Shown: piece by piece, positions 1 to 9,381 of the stretch
How positions within the stretch are numbered: the first letter of the stretch is position 1
Layout of the letters: every line of letters begins with the position of its first letter
Assembly (NCBI RefSeq): GCF_915069625.1
Contig: NZ_CAJZFD010000057.1
Location: 1-10,598 of the forward strand
From: an uncultured Veillonella sp.
Lineage (GTDB): Bacteria; Bacillota; Negativicutes; Veillonellales; Veillonellaceae
DNA length: 10,598 nt
Direction: 5' to 3'
The notes under the pieces: generated by a model
Databases searched by the model: none
The model's input: only the letters and a program-made list of their open reading frames with translations
Told to the model about the DNA's origin: nothing
Made by a program: the position numbers and the translations under genes

Positions 1-34
1 TCCTTAGAACATACCATAAAATACATTCTAAGGA
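1..34 (-). terminator. Possible terminator hairpin after the MFS gene, cut by window edge
   Basis: Bases 1-9 (tccttagaa) pair perfectly with 26-34 (ttctaagga), leaving a 16-nt loop. It lies about 70 nt past the stop codon of the MFS gene, where a rho-independent terminator would be expected. The T-tract that would follow on the minus strand lies outside the window, and the stem may extend beyond base 1. The loop is large, so this could also be a chance repeat. The rest of 35-101 shows nothing I can assign. Confidence 0.35.
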
Positions 35-101
35 TTGATTATTATATTGTGTCTAATAGTCTAATACGGTTAGTAGCTTTTACTATATCACTATATTTGT
101 T

Positions 102-1277
102 TTACAGTTCTAGAGGCGTATACCTCTTTATCCATATATGATATAAAGCCAACGCTACAATCATTGTCACCGCTGTAAACATATAAAGATACTGATATCC
201 TACAGCACTAGCTAACAGAGCAAGAATGACAGATCCCGCCCCCACACTTATATCTAATGCTAAAAAATATGTTGCTGTCGATACCCCAGCCCGTTCTATT
301 GGTGCTGATTGAATGGCTAACGCTTGAAATGCTGGTTGTGCTGCACCATAACCTAAACCTAACAAAGGGGCCGTTAATATTATGGTTAATGGCGTAGTAG
401 CTATTCCTAACGCTAATAGTCCTAGTATAAAGAGTACTAGGCCTGGGTAGATAATATATTTAGAGCCATACCGAGCATATGCTTTTCCTACTAGAGGTCG
501 ACTGATTATGATCATTACAGCAAAGATAGCAAAAAATGCACTGCCCCAAATACCAGAACCCATACTATTTAACTCAATGGGAATAAATACTAACACACCA
601 GAATAGGTAAAGCCAATAAACAGTCCCATTAAAGCCCAAGGCAAACTTCTTTTTTCAATAAATTGAGATATATGCCACCCTTTGTGAGTAGATGGTTTAG
701 GCATTGCTAATTCTTTTGATAAGGGAATACTATTACTCAATACTAGGACTAACCCTGTCATAATAGTTAAGAAAAGATAGAGAGCTATACTACCATATGA
801 AGCAAGTGCATATAAGCCTATTGCAGGCCCCAACACCATTGCCACATTCGAAAAGATAGCAAACATATTGATGCCCTCCCCCTTTCGATTAGGAGGTAAC
901 ACCAATACCGCCAACGCCGCCATTACAGTTGTGCCTAAAGCAAATACAACACCATGTAGCCCCCGCAATACAAAGATGGCTTCTAAAGAGGTTGTAAAAT
1001 TAAAGAGCCCCATAATGATGAAAAATAAAGCAGTTGATAGTAGTAATACAACTCGTTTGTTAAAGCCATCAATCAAGCGACCTGCAAAGAGCCTACATAC
1101 AATTGTTCCTATTTGAAAATAGGTCATCGCTAATCCCGCATCTAAATCACTTCCACTTAATTCAGAGGTTATAACTATCGGCAAGGCTGCTACGAGAACA
1201 TATTGTGTCATATATAAAATGCCCCTGCTTATACCATAGTTTATAAAAGCAGGGCTCCATAATCGATTTGAATCCAT
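102..1277 (-). CDS. Major facilitator superfamily (MFS) permease, substrate unknown
   Basis: This is a 391-residue integral membrane protein, the usual length for a 12-helix MFS carrier, and probably a proton-coupled exporter. The loop between helices 2 and 3 has the MFS motif A pattern (GRLIDGFNKR, residues 66-75). Helix 4 carries an R105-G106 motif B-like element. Helix 5 has a GPAIG turn (150-154) like the motif C of antiporters. A second motif A-like copy (SRPLVGKAYARYGSK, 259-273) opens the C-terminal half, as expected from the internal duplication of the family. A hydrophilic loop around 183-212 separates the halves. The ATG is preceded by AAAAGGGG about 8 nt upstream (1286-1293), and a promoter lies just behind it, so it is a separate transcription unit from secF. 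The substrate cannot be read from sequence; drug, sugar or metabolite efflux are all possible, and neighbours give no clue. Confidence 0.9.
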   Translation of the reverse strand: MDSNRLWSPAFINYGISRGILYMTQYVLVAALPIVITSELSGSDLDAGLAMTYFQIGTIVCRLFAGRLIDGFNKRVVLLLSTALFFIIMGLFNFTTSLEAIFVLRGLHGVVFALGTTVMAALAVLVLPPNRKGEGINMFAIFSNVAMVLGPAIGLYALASYGSIALYLFLTIMTGLVLVLSNSIPLSKELAMPKPSTHKGWHISQFIEKRSLPWALMGLFIGFTYSGVLVFIPIELNSMGSGIWGSAFFAIFAVMIIISRPLVGKAYARYGSKYIIYPGLVLFILGLLALGIATTPLTIILTAPLLGLGYGAAQPAFQALAIQSAPIERAGVSTATYFLALDISVGAGSVILALLASAVGYQYLYMFTAVTMIVALALYHIWIKRYTPLEL

Positions 1278-1313
1278 TTATCTATCCCCTTTTCAACATT
1301 GTGTTACTTTGCT

Positions 1314-1342
1314 ATTTTACGCCCCATATACAAAGAATTCAA
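1314..1342 (-). promoter_or_regulatory. Probable sigma-A-type promoter of the MFS gene
   Basis: Read on the minus strand there is a -35 hexamer TTGAAT (1337-1342; 4 of 6 to consensus), exactly 17 nt of spacer, and a -10 hexamer TAAAAT (1314-1319; 5 of 6). Transcription would begin near 1307, giving a leader of about 30 nt that contains the Shine-Dalgarno AAAAGGGG. Spacing and position both fit, so this is the best promoter candidate of the intergenic region. Confidence 0.6.
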
Positions 1343-1360
1343 TAAGTATAGACCTTACTA

Positions 1361-1386
1361 TATACATATCCTATACATATATGTAT
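1361..1386. repeat. AT-rich palindrome and direct repeat upstream of the MFS promoter
   Basis: Bases 1373-1386 form a perfect 14-bp palindrome (atacatatatgtat). The 9-mer tatacatat also occurs twice in direct orientation, at 1361-1369 and 1372-1380, one helical turn (11 bp) apart. The block is about 20-45 bp behind the MFS -35 box, a place where an activator or repressor could bind. In such AT-rich sequence chance palindromes are common, so an operator role is only a suggestion. Confidence 0.35.
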
Positions 1387-1425
1387 GAGTTATCCATGGT
1401 AATAATTTATTAGTAGATGATACAT

Positions 1426-1463
1426 AAAAAGAACCTCTCTGAATATAATACAGAGAGGTTCTT
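1426..1463 (-). terminator. Rho-independent terminator of the ruvC-secF operon
   Basis: A perfect 13-bp inverted repeat pairs 1429-1441 (aagaacctctctg) with 1451-1463 around a 9-nt loop. On the minus strand the stem runs directly into a T-tract of five (1426-1430). It begins 36 nt past the secF stop codon. On the plus strand the tail after the stem is less T-rich, so it is mainly a terminator for minus-strand transcripts. It separates the operon from the MFS gene, which has its own promoter. Confidence 0.88.
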
Positions 1464-1466
1464 ATA

Positions 1467-1489
1467 CTTTTACCAATAATAGGTAAAAG
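1467..1489 (-). repeat. Second small hairpin between secF stop and the terminator
   Basis: Bases 1467-1474 (cttttacc) and 1482-1489 (ggtaaaag) form a perfect 8-bp stem with a 7-nt loop, lying 9 nt past the secF stop and just before the terminator stem. It has no T-tract on the minus strand. It might protect the 3' end of the mRNA, or be incidental. Confidence 0.4.
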
Positions 1490-1498
1490 CATTATATA

Positions 1499-2395
1499 TT
1501 ATTGTTGATTGCGGATATCGTTCTTGTTGCGACTCTTCCACATAACCCATAAGGATGTAGCTACACAGATAGAGGAATACGCACCACTAGCAAAACCAAT
1601 AATCATACAAAGAGCAAAGTTCTTTGTAGTGTCCCCACCGAATAGATAAAGGGATACACAGGCAAACATAACGGTAGCCAATGTATAGAAACTACGGTGA
1701 ATACTTTGTGTAATAGATGCATTCGCAAGATCTGCAAATGTATCAGAACGTTTATGTGTATGTGTATTTTCGCGAACACGGTCAAAGATAACTACAGATT
1801 CATTCATGGAGTAACCTACAACCGTAAGAATAGCCGCCAAGAAAGACGCATCAATTTCTAATTGGAAATAAGAGAATACCCCAAGAACCATAATCAAATC
1901 ATGGAAAATAGCAACGAGCGCAGAAATAGCAACTTTATATTCAAAGCGATAAGAAATATACAATGCTAATGCCGCAAACGCTATAACAAGATTTAACAAC
2001 GCATGTTTTGTAACTTCGGAACCAATTACAGCACCTACAGTTTCAATACGTTTAACTGTATTGTTACCAATAGATTTAGTCAAAGATTCAATCACAGCGG
2101 CACTTTCACTAGGCTCAAGATTACGTGTACGAATCATTACGTCTTCGCCCGCTGTATCACCAGTAGTATCGCCAGAAAGCTGAATTTGTGCGTTTTCAAG
2201 ATTATATTCTTTTAGGACGTCACGAACTTGACTAACCTCTACGGGCTGATCAAATACAACTTCAACAATCGTACCACCAGTATAATCAATACCAAAGTTA
2301 AAGCCTTTAGTAAAGATGGAAATCAAACTGATAATAACAAGTGTGGAGGAAATAGCAAACCACCAACGATGATGCTTAATTACGTCTAATGTCAT
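1499..2395 (-). CDS. secF: Protein translocase subunit SecF
   Basis: SecF pairs with SecD to use the proton gradient to pull proteins through the SecYEG channel on the outer face of the inner membrane. The 298-residue product has the family layout: TM1 at about 11-29, the FGIDYTGG signature at 34-41, a periplasmic domain to about 125, then five membrane segments. Conserved signatures include YRFEY (149-153), HD at 165-166, and GYSMNESVVIFDRVREN at about 194-210. A late SFYTLATVMF...LFGG stretch (235-254) is also typical of SecF. The start ATG overlaps the secD stop in an ATGA arrangement (4 nt). A strong Shine-Dalgarno AAGGAGGT (2404-2411) lies inside the secD 3' end with about 8-9 nt spacing, so the two should be made in step. 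It is the last gene of the operon, followed by a terminator. Confidence 0.97.
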   Translation of the reverse strand: MTLDVIKHHRWWFAISSTLVIISLISIFTKGFNFGIDYTGGTIVEVVFDQPVEVSQVRDVLKEYNLENAQIQLSGDTTGDTAGEDVMIRTRNLEPSESAAVIESLTKSIGNNTVKRIETVGAVIGSEVTKHALLNLVIAFAALALYISYRFEYKVAISALVAIFHDLIMVLGVFSYFQLEIDASFLAAILTVVGYSMNESVVIFDRVRENTHTHKRSDTFADLANASITQSIHRSFYTLATVMFACVSLYLFGGDTTKNFALCMIIGFASGAYSSICVATSLWVMWKSRNKNDIRNQQ

Positions 2396-3666
2396 TTGCG
2401 TTTACCTCCTTTCAAAGATTTTGGTGCAAATGCGTCAGCACTTGTGCTTGGAGAGATATTCGCACCAAACCAGAATGGATGGTTCGTAAAGTTACAATCA
2501 ATAAGTAAGCGCAATAAGAAATGGCTCACAGTAATCGCTGTGAACATACTTACAACAACACCTACGCCTAAGCTGATAGCGAAACCTTTTACAGGGCCAG
2601 AGCCTAAGATTGTCAAGATAGCAGCAGTAATGATAACAGATACGTTCGCATCTGTAATTGTTGCTAAAGCACGACTGAAACCAGCTTCCATGGCTACACG
2701 CATGGACTTACCGGAGAACACCTCTTCTTTAAAACGTTCAAAGATAAGAATGTTCGCATCTACAGCAACACCCATGGATAAGATAATACCCGCGATACCT
2801 GGCAATGTCATAGTCGCATTAAAGCCTTTACCTAATACAAGCAATAAGAGCATAACATAAACAAGTAATGCAATATTAGCTACAATACCAGAAAAACGAT
2901 ATAAAATAACCAAGAAAATCATGATCATTGCAATACCAGCACTGAAGGCTACAACAGATTTATCCTTGGAGTCTTGACCCAAAGAAGGACCAACTGTACG
3001 TACTTCCAATACATTAATTTTAACAGGCAATGCACCGGAACGTAATAAAATAGCCAAGTCTTTAGCTTCTTCTAAGCTTTGACTACCAGAGATAGTTGCT
3101 TTACCACCTGTAATTGCTTGTTGTACTACAGGATTAGTCAATTCTTTACCATCCAATGTAATGGCAATACGACGACCAATATTTTTAGATGTTAAATCAG
3201 CAAATTTCTTAGCCCCTTCATCGCTTAATTCAATAGCAACGAGTGGTTGTTTATTTTGACCTAACTCTTCTTTTGCATCTTTTAAATCATCACCAGTCAT
3301 AACAGTTTGACCTTGGTCGTTTTTAAATTCCAAGACTGCTGTCTTACCGATACGTTTAATCGCTTCGTCAGGATCTTTTACACCTGGCAATTCGATGATA
3401 ATACGACGAGCACCTTCACGTTGTACTAGTGGTTCAGACAAACCCATTTCATTAATACGACGCTCTAAGATTTGCTTCGCCCGTTCCACTGCATCATTGT
3501 CAGCTGTACCAGTGGCAGAGTCCTCTGCTTCCAATACGATGTGCGTACCACCTTGCAAGTCTAGGCCTTGTTTCAAAGAGCCTGCTAATGGTTGAATAAA
3601 ATACGCAAACAATCCAATGATGGCAGCAATGACTACTAAAAACTTGATAATAGCTTTACCGTTCAA
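2392..3666 (-). CDS. secD: Protein translocase subunit SecD (TTG start)
   Basis: SecD is the larger partner of SecF in the accessory complex of the Sec translocon. The 424-residue protein has TM1 at about 6-26, the GLDLQGGTHIVLE signature at 34-46, and a long extracytoplasmic domain (about 47-235). Five further membrane segments carry TLPGIAGIILSMGVAVDAN (287-305), FERFKEE (309-315), TITDAN (336-341) and GSGPVKGFA (355-363). It is shorter than the roughly 615-residue E. coli protein, as is usual in Firmicutes-type SecD. A hydrophilic, basic tail follows residue 395. The start codon is TTG: it has an AAGGGAG Shine-Dalgarno (3675-3681) 8 nt away, and an in-frame TAG only five codons upstream leaves no ATG or GTG alternative. 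It follows the folate gene by 21 nt and overlaps secF by 4 nt. Confidence 0.97.
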   Translation of the reverse strand: MNGKAIIKFLVVIAAIIGLFAYFIQPLAGSLKQGLDLQGGTHIVLEAEDSATGTADNDAVERAKQILERRINEMGLSEPLVQREGARRIIIELPGVKDPDEAIKRIGKTAVLEFKNDQGQTVMTGDDLKDAKEELGQNKQPLVAIELSDEGAKKFADLTSKNIGRRIAITLDGKELTNPVVQQAITGGKATISGSQSLEEAKDLAILLRSGALPVKINVLEVRTVGPSLGQDSKDKSVVAFSAGIAMIMIFLVILYRFSGIVANIALLVYVMLLLLVLGKGFNATMTLPGIAGIILSMGVAVDANILIFERFKEEVFSGKSMRVAMEAGFSRALATITDANVSVIITAAILTILGSGPVKGFAISLGVGVVVSMFTAITVSHFLLRLLIDCNFTNHPFWFGANISPSTSADAFAPKSLKGGKRK

Positions 3667-3674
3667 AATAGTTG

Positions 3675-3681
3675 CTCCCTT
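3675..3681 (-). promoter_or_regulatory. Shine-Dalgarno that fixes the TTG start of secD
   Basis: On the minus strand AAGGGAG lies 8 nt before TTG (3664-3666). Because an in-frame stop codon sits just upstream, this site and the TTG are the only reasonable initiation point giving an intact TM1. Confidence 0.75.
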
Positions 3682-3687
3682 CTACTA

Positions 3688-4254
3688 CTATACGCAATGT
3701 ATAACGCCTTGCTCCGTTACAATTTTGCTCATCCGTTGGTCCAGTTCATCCATTGGGATTGGTGTATCCCACAATTGTACTGACCAGCATACGCCCATAA
3801 ATGTACGTGGTGAAAGTTCCTTGAGAAATCGATCGTAATACCCATTCCCCATCCCCATGCGACCGCCTTGACGGTCAAAGCCAGCACCAGGCACTAAAAT
3901 CAAATCCAAGTCATGTGGATTAATAACCTCGTATGGCTCAGAGGGAATGCGTATATTTAACACACCACGAGTGATAGATTCTAGAGACTTAAGACGAACG
4001 GCAATCATGGTCGTCTTATCTGTACATACTGGAACATATACGGATTTACCATGTTCTAAAGCATGACGAATAACATCGTCTAAATTGGCCTCCTTGGGCA
4101 TCGCCAAATAGGCCATAATGGTATTAGCTGATATATACTCAGGACTATTAACAATTTGATCTGTCAAAAGCGTAGTCCATGTATTACAATCAGCAACGGA
4201 TAAAGCAGCGCGCTGGGCCTTGCACGCCCGGCGCACTGCTTCCTTTGTATTCAT
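3688..4254 (-). CDS. 5-formyltetrahydrofolate cyclo-ligase family protein
   Basis: Members of this family convert 5-formyl-THF plus ATP to 5,10-methenyl-THF in the cytoplasm, returning a storage or inhibitory folate to the one-carbon pool. The 188-residue product has the normal family length. The diagnostic block is VPGAGFDRQGGRMGMGNGYY at 121-140, continued by DRFL, which forms the nucleotide and folate binding loop. An N-terminal basic segment (KEAVRRACKAQR, 4-15) precedes it, and a TP-IP...D...KIVTEQGVI ending (164-185) follows. The ATG overlaps the yajC stop by one base (TAATG), with AAGGA in the yajC tail as Shine-Dalgarno. It sits between yajC and secD, two Sec genes that are adjacent in many bacteria; no functional tie to secretion is evident. 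The symbol varies (ygfA, fau, yqgN), so none is assigned. Confidence 0.93.
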   Translation of the reverse strand: MNTKEAVRRACKAQRAALSVADCNTWTTLLTDQIVNSPEYISANTIMAYLAMPKEANLDDVIRHALEHGKSVYVPVCTDKTTMIAVRLKSLESITRGVLNIRIPSEPYEVINPHDLDLILVPGAGFDRQGGRMGMGNGYYDRFLKELSPRTFMGVCWSVQLWDTPIPMDELDQRMSKIVTEQGVIHCV

Positions 4255-4544
4255 TATTTTTCTTCCTTGTTTTTCTTGGAAAGAACGTTAGCAATTGCAG
4301 AACGTGCAAATGTTAACTCTACTTTTTCAGATACTTGAACCTTTACTTTTTCATCATCAAGTTCAACGATTTCGCCATAAATACCGCCGATAGTAACGAT
4401 TTTTTGGCCTTTCTTCAAGCTGCCTAACAAATTAGCACGCTCTTTTTGTTGTTTCTTTTGTGGACGCCACAATAAGAAATAAAAGATTACGACCATCAAC
4501 AAAATAGGCCAGCTAGTTTGCAACACTTGTAAAATATCTTCCAT
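4254..4544 (-). CDS. yajC: Preprotein translocase subunit YajC
   Basis: YajC is a small single-span membrane protein that associates with SecD and SecF at the SecYEG channel. The 96-residue product has one membrane helix (about 13-26). It is followed by the family signature RPQKKQQKERANLLGSLKKG (27-46) and then QKIVTIGGIYGEI (47-59), with a short cytoplasmic beta-rich domain and a Lys/Glu-rich end. The ATG is preceded by AGGAGG (4550-4555) 5 nt away. It is 77 nt from tgt, the widest gap of the operon, and a candidate promoter lies in that gap. It overlaps the folate gene by 1 nt. Confidence 0.96.
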   Translation of the reverse strand: MEDILQVLQTSWPILLMVVIFYFLLWRPQKKQQKERANLLGSLKKGQKIVTIGGIYGEIVELDDEKVKVQVSEKVELTFARSAIANVLSKKNKEEK

Positions 4545-4582
4545 TTTATCCTCCTAGTATAATAAATATGTTTTTCTTTTCT

Positions 4583-4611
4583 AGTATAGCCACCTAATAT
4601 AGATTTGACTA
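4583..4611 (-). promoter_or_regulatory. Candidate internal promoter in front of yajC
   Basis: On the minus strand a -35 TAGTCA (4606-4611; 4 of 6), a 17-nt spacer and a -10 TATACT (4583-4588; 5 of 6) occur in the only sizeable gap of the operon. Transcription would start near 4576. No terminator hairpin with a T-tract follows tgt, so read-through from the ruv/que genes is expected as well. The 8-mer tatactag occurs twice here on the minus strand (4581-4588 and 4554-4561), the first overlapping the -10. Confidence 0.42.
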
Positions 4612-4621
4612 GACTTAATTA

Positions 4622-6771
<2,150 letters not shown>

Positions 6772-6782
6772 CGTAATCCTTA

Positions 6783-8372
6783 TTAGTACATTTTCTTTAA
6801 TGTAATGCCACTATAGTAGTGACGCAAAATAGTTTGGTAATAATTTGTATCCCCTGGTGTCGCACGCTTAGCCATTTCTGCAGCACCCCATTGAGACATA
6901 CCAAGACCATGTCCCCAACCGTGGCCTTTAATATAGACAGTATCATTGCTACCAGTAAAATTATGATACGCCTTACCTGTATCTTTGGCTGGGTTATGAT
7001 TTACATAAAAATCAAATAGTGTTGATTTCAAGCCTAAAATACTGCGTAAAGAATCCCCATCAATGGTCGTTTTTCCAGAGGTACCTATGAAAGTAGCACT
7101 CTTAATGCGACCAGATACACCGCGGTCAGATGTTTGTTGACCTGGCTTGCCAAGAGGTGTCAATTGAATGCTCTTCAATTTGCCAACCCCTTTACTAGCT
7201 GCGTTAAGCTTACTTTCAAGGGCCTGACGAGAAGTAGTCACTGTCCAGTTCGATGTAGATGTGCCAGTACTAAAATCCTTTACACCTTTCAAATACGGTA
7301 CATCGCTACCCCAAACATTGACACTATCCTCAGTATAGCCGCCACCATCAGAATGGAATAAAGCATTAATAGGGCGTTGATTATATAACATAACCATACC
7401 CTTTGTTTTATTAACTGCATTTGTAGTAGCTTGCGTTTCACCACTAACCCCATTATAGACTTGGTGATCTGTGGACGTACTCACATCATACAGTTTACCT
7501 TTATTCTCTTCCATAGTATGAAGAGCATAAGTTCGAGCCGCTACAGCTTGTGCTTCTAGTGCAGCTGCTGGCCAAGATGGAACGACCTCTTGCGGAACTA
7601 CGCCATAAAGATAGTCTTCAAGAGGTACAGAATTAATGACCATCATCTTTCCATTATTAGCACGTAATGTAAGTCCTCCACGATAGCCTTTGCCTTCAAA
7701 CAAGAATGGTGCATCACTATTGGCTGGTTTTAATGTAACTACCGTATCAATGGCCTTGCCATTGACAGCAATTTTCCCACTTCGAATACCAACAGAGGTA
7801 CCACGGTTTGCACTGATTGTACTTACTTGACCATTAGCACTATTTAACACAACCAGATTAGCAGTAGATGTAACTGTAGCATCGGAACTGCGACTCCCCA
7901 ACAACACGCGTACATTTGGTACATTTTCTACACGCTCCGTAGCAGGTGTAACAACAGAACCTACTTTATTACGCGTAATAGCAGCCGTATTAGCTTTAAT
8001 ACTATTGGCATCAGAAGTTTTTACAGCCTTAGATGCAGTTGGCTTTACCGTTGTAGCCTTGGCACTAGTAACTGTAGATTTGGCAACAGGCTTTTGAGCT
8101 GTTGCTGCAGCCTTAGTTGCATTAGACTTTGTAGTCACTTTTGCCACAGGCTTTGGAGCCGGTTTAGTTACAAGTGGTCGAAAAGTTGACCGCTTTGTCG
8201 TATTTACTTTCGATACATTTGTTGTAGATACTGTTGATTTCGGCGTTGGCTTTTTAGTCACTACTGCACTTTTATGTTGCAATGTAGCCCCTTGTGCAAC
8301 AGATGCACCGCCAATATTTACACCTAAAAACAAAGTTGCCATTATCATCAATTGTAATCGTTTCGTTTTCAT
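6783..8372 (-). CDS. Secreted SpoIID/LytB-domain protein, probable peptidoglycan lytic enzyme
   Basis: The SpoIID family includes lytic transglycosylases acting on peptidoglycan (SpoIID of sporulating Bacillus) and amidase enhancers (LytB). The 529-residue product starts with a signal peptide (basic start, hydrophobic core about 7-27, likely cut near AQGA 26-29). Residues about 31-150 are a low-complexity Lys/Thr/Ala/Ser/Val linker. The SpoIID domain runs from about 150 to the end. [15 protein letters not shown] (249-263) contains E262, which I align with the catalytic glutamate of SpoIID. Next come [18 protein letters not shown] (267-284), DHQVYNG (302-308) and [10 protein letters not shown] (340-349). 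[15 protein letters not shown] (483-497) is the C-terminal signature. It is longer than sporulation SpoIID (about 340 residues) because of the linker. It starts 2 nt after the ruvB stop, with a weak GGGA Shine-Dalgarno in the ruvB tail. Role: probably cell-wall remodelling; a sporulation role is doubtful if the host is Veillonella. Confidence 0.9.
   Translation of the reverse strand: MKTKRLQLMIMATLFLGVNIGGASVAQGATLQHKSAVVTKKPTPKSTVSTTNVSKVNTTKRSTFRPLVTKPAPKPVAKVTTKSNATKAAATAQKPVAKSTVTSAKATTVKPTASKAVKTSDANSIKANTAAITRNKVGSVVTPATERVENVPNVRVLLGSRSSDATVTSTANLVVLNSANGQVSTISANRGTSVGIRSGKIAVNGKAIDTVVTLKPANSDAPFLFEGKGYRGGLTLRANNGKMMVINSVPLEDYLYGVVPQEVVPSWPAAALEAQAVAARTYALHTMEENKGKLYDVSTSTDHQVYNGVSGETQATTNAVNKTKGMVMLYNQRPINALFHSDGGGYTEDSVNVWGSDVPYLKGVKDFSTGTSTSNWTVTTSRQALESKLNAASKGVGKLKSIQLTPLGKPGQQTSDRGVSGRIKSATFIGTSGKTTIDGDSLRSILGLKSTLFDFYVNHNPAKDTGKAYHNFTGSNDTVYIKGHGWGHGLGMSQWGAAEMAKRATPGDTNYYQTILRHYYSGITLKKMY
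8034..8153 (-). repeat. Degenerate 60-bp tandem repeat coding the linker of the SpoIID-like protein
   Basis: Two adjacent 20-residue units (residues 74-93 and 94-113) both begin KPVAK and continue with Thr/Ala/Ser/Lys-rich sequence. At the DNA level bases 8081-8100 and 8141-8160 agree at 16 of 20 positions at an offset of exactly 60. The rest of the unit has diverged to composition only. This suggests the linker grew by local duplication. Confidence 0.5.
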
Positions 8373-8374
8373 TG

Positions 8375-9379
8375 TTATTTCCCTGTCTGTGAAATACCTA
8401 AATGCTCATAGGCAAGTTTAGTAGCCACCCTCCCACGCGGTGTACGTCCTAAAAATCCTAATTGCATCAAATATGGTTCATACACATCTTCGATGGTATC
8501 TCTCTCTTCGCTGATAGCTGCCGCAATAGTATCTATCCCTACTGGACCTCCATCATACTTTTCAATAATACACTCCAACACACGTCGATCGATTCGATCG
8601 AGCCCTTCTTTGTCAATATATAAACGCTGTAACGCATCATCTGCAATACTTTGAGTGATAACCCCATCACCTATGACTTGTGCAAAATCACGTACCCGTT
8701 TAAGTAGACGATTTGCGATACGCGGCGTTCCCCTTGAACGACGCGCAATTTCACTGGCTCCAGTCGGCTCAATACCGATATGGAGTATTTCTGCCGCCCG
8801 AGTCACAATAAACTCTAATTCTGGTTGTTTATAATATTCCAACCGGTTAATAATCCCAAAGCGGTCCCGCAATGGTGCCGCCAAAGCCCCAGCTCGTGTG
8901 GTAGCACCTACCAAAGTAAACTTTGGCAAATCAATGCGCACCGTTCGAGCACTTGGACCCTTACCGATAATAATATCGATTGCATAGTCCTCCATAGCAG
9001 AGTACAATACTTCCTCTACACTGCGAGACAAACGATGAATTTCATCGATAAATAATACATCGTGATCATCTAAATTCGTTAAGATGGCAGCCAAGTCGCC
9101 TGACTTTTCAATAGCAGGACCAGAGGTTATGCGAAAGTTAACACCCAATTCATTCGCAATAATACCTGCCAATGTAGTCTTTCCTAGACCTGGTGGACCA
9201 TACAGCAATACATGATCTAATGCTTCACCACGCTGCTTTGCAGCCTGAATATATACATTTAGATTGCCTTTAGCCTCTTCTTGACCAACATATTCGTTAA
9301 AAAATTTTGGTCGCAGGCTATATTGCCACATATCTTCTTCGTGCTCGCCATTTCCGACAAGGCGTACTTCTTCGTTCAT
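8375..9379 (-). CDS. ruvB: Holliday junction branch migration ATPase RuvB
   Basis: RuvB is the hexameric AAA+ motor that pumps DNA through a RuvA-bound Holliday junction during recombination and fork repair. The 334-residue protein is complete. It has a [13 protein letters not shown] start (21-33), Walker A GPPGLGKT (61-68) and Walker B LFIDEIH (109-115). Sensor 1 is GATTRAG (158-164), the arginine finger is probably R171 in PLRDRFG, and sensor 2 is RGTPR (216-220). A C-terminal winged-helix domain ends with [17 protein letters not shown] (301-317). It starts 2 nt after the ruvA stop, with AAAGGA in the ruvA tail as Shine-Dalgarno, about 8 nt from the ATG. The stop is 2 nt from the SpoIID-like gene. 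Confidence 0.99.
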   Translation of the reverse strand: MNEEVRLVGNGEHEEDMWQYSLRPKFFNEYVGQEEAKGNLNVYIQAAKQRGEALDHVLLYGPPGLGKTTLAGIIANELGVNFRITSGPAIEKSGDLAAILTNLDDHDVLFIDEIHRLSRSVEEVLYSAMEDYAIDIIIGKGPSARTVRIDLPKFTLVGATTRAGALAAPLRDRFGIINRLEYYKQPELEFIVTRAAEILHIGIEPTGASEIARRSRGTPRIANRLLKRVRDFAQVIGDGVITQSIADDALQRLYIDKEGLDRIDRRVLECIIEKYDGGPVGIDTIAAAISEERDTIEDVYEPYLMQLGFLGRTPRGRVATKLAYEHLGISQTGK

Positions 9380-9381
9380 CC

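Noticed and set aside
868..1116. 82-codon plus-strand frame opposite the MFS gene
   Set aside because: Antisense to a clear MFS coding region; composition (many Thr, Asn, Lys, Ser) is what antisense of membrane helices gives.
1278..1498. Small gene or RNA between secF and the MFS gene
   Set aside because: The 221 nt are accounted for by the terminator hairpins, the MFS promoter and its leader; no open frame with a ribosome site was seen.
2396..2860. 154-codon open frame on the plus strand opposite secD
   Set aside because: It is the mirror of the well-conserved secD coding sequence, is low in any recognisable domain content, and has no promoter or ribosome site of note.
4545..4621. Terminator in the tgt-yajC gap
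   Set aside because: The only inverted repeat is a 6-bp tctagt/actaga pair with a 22-nt loop and no T-tract after it.
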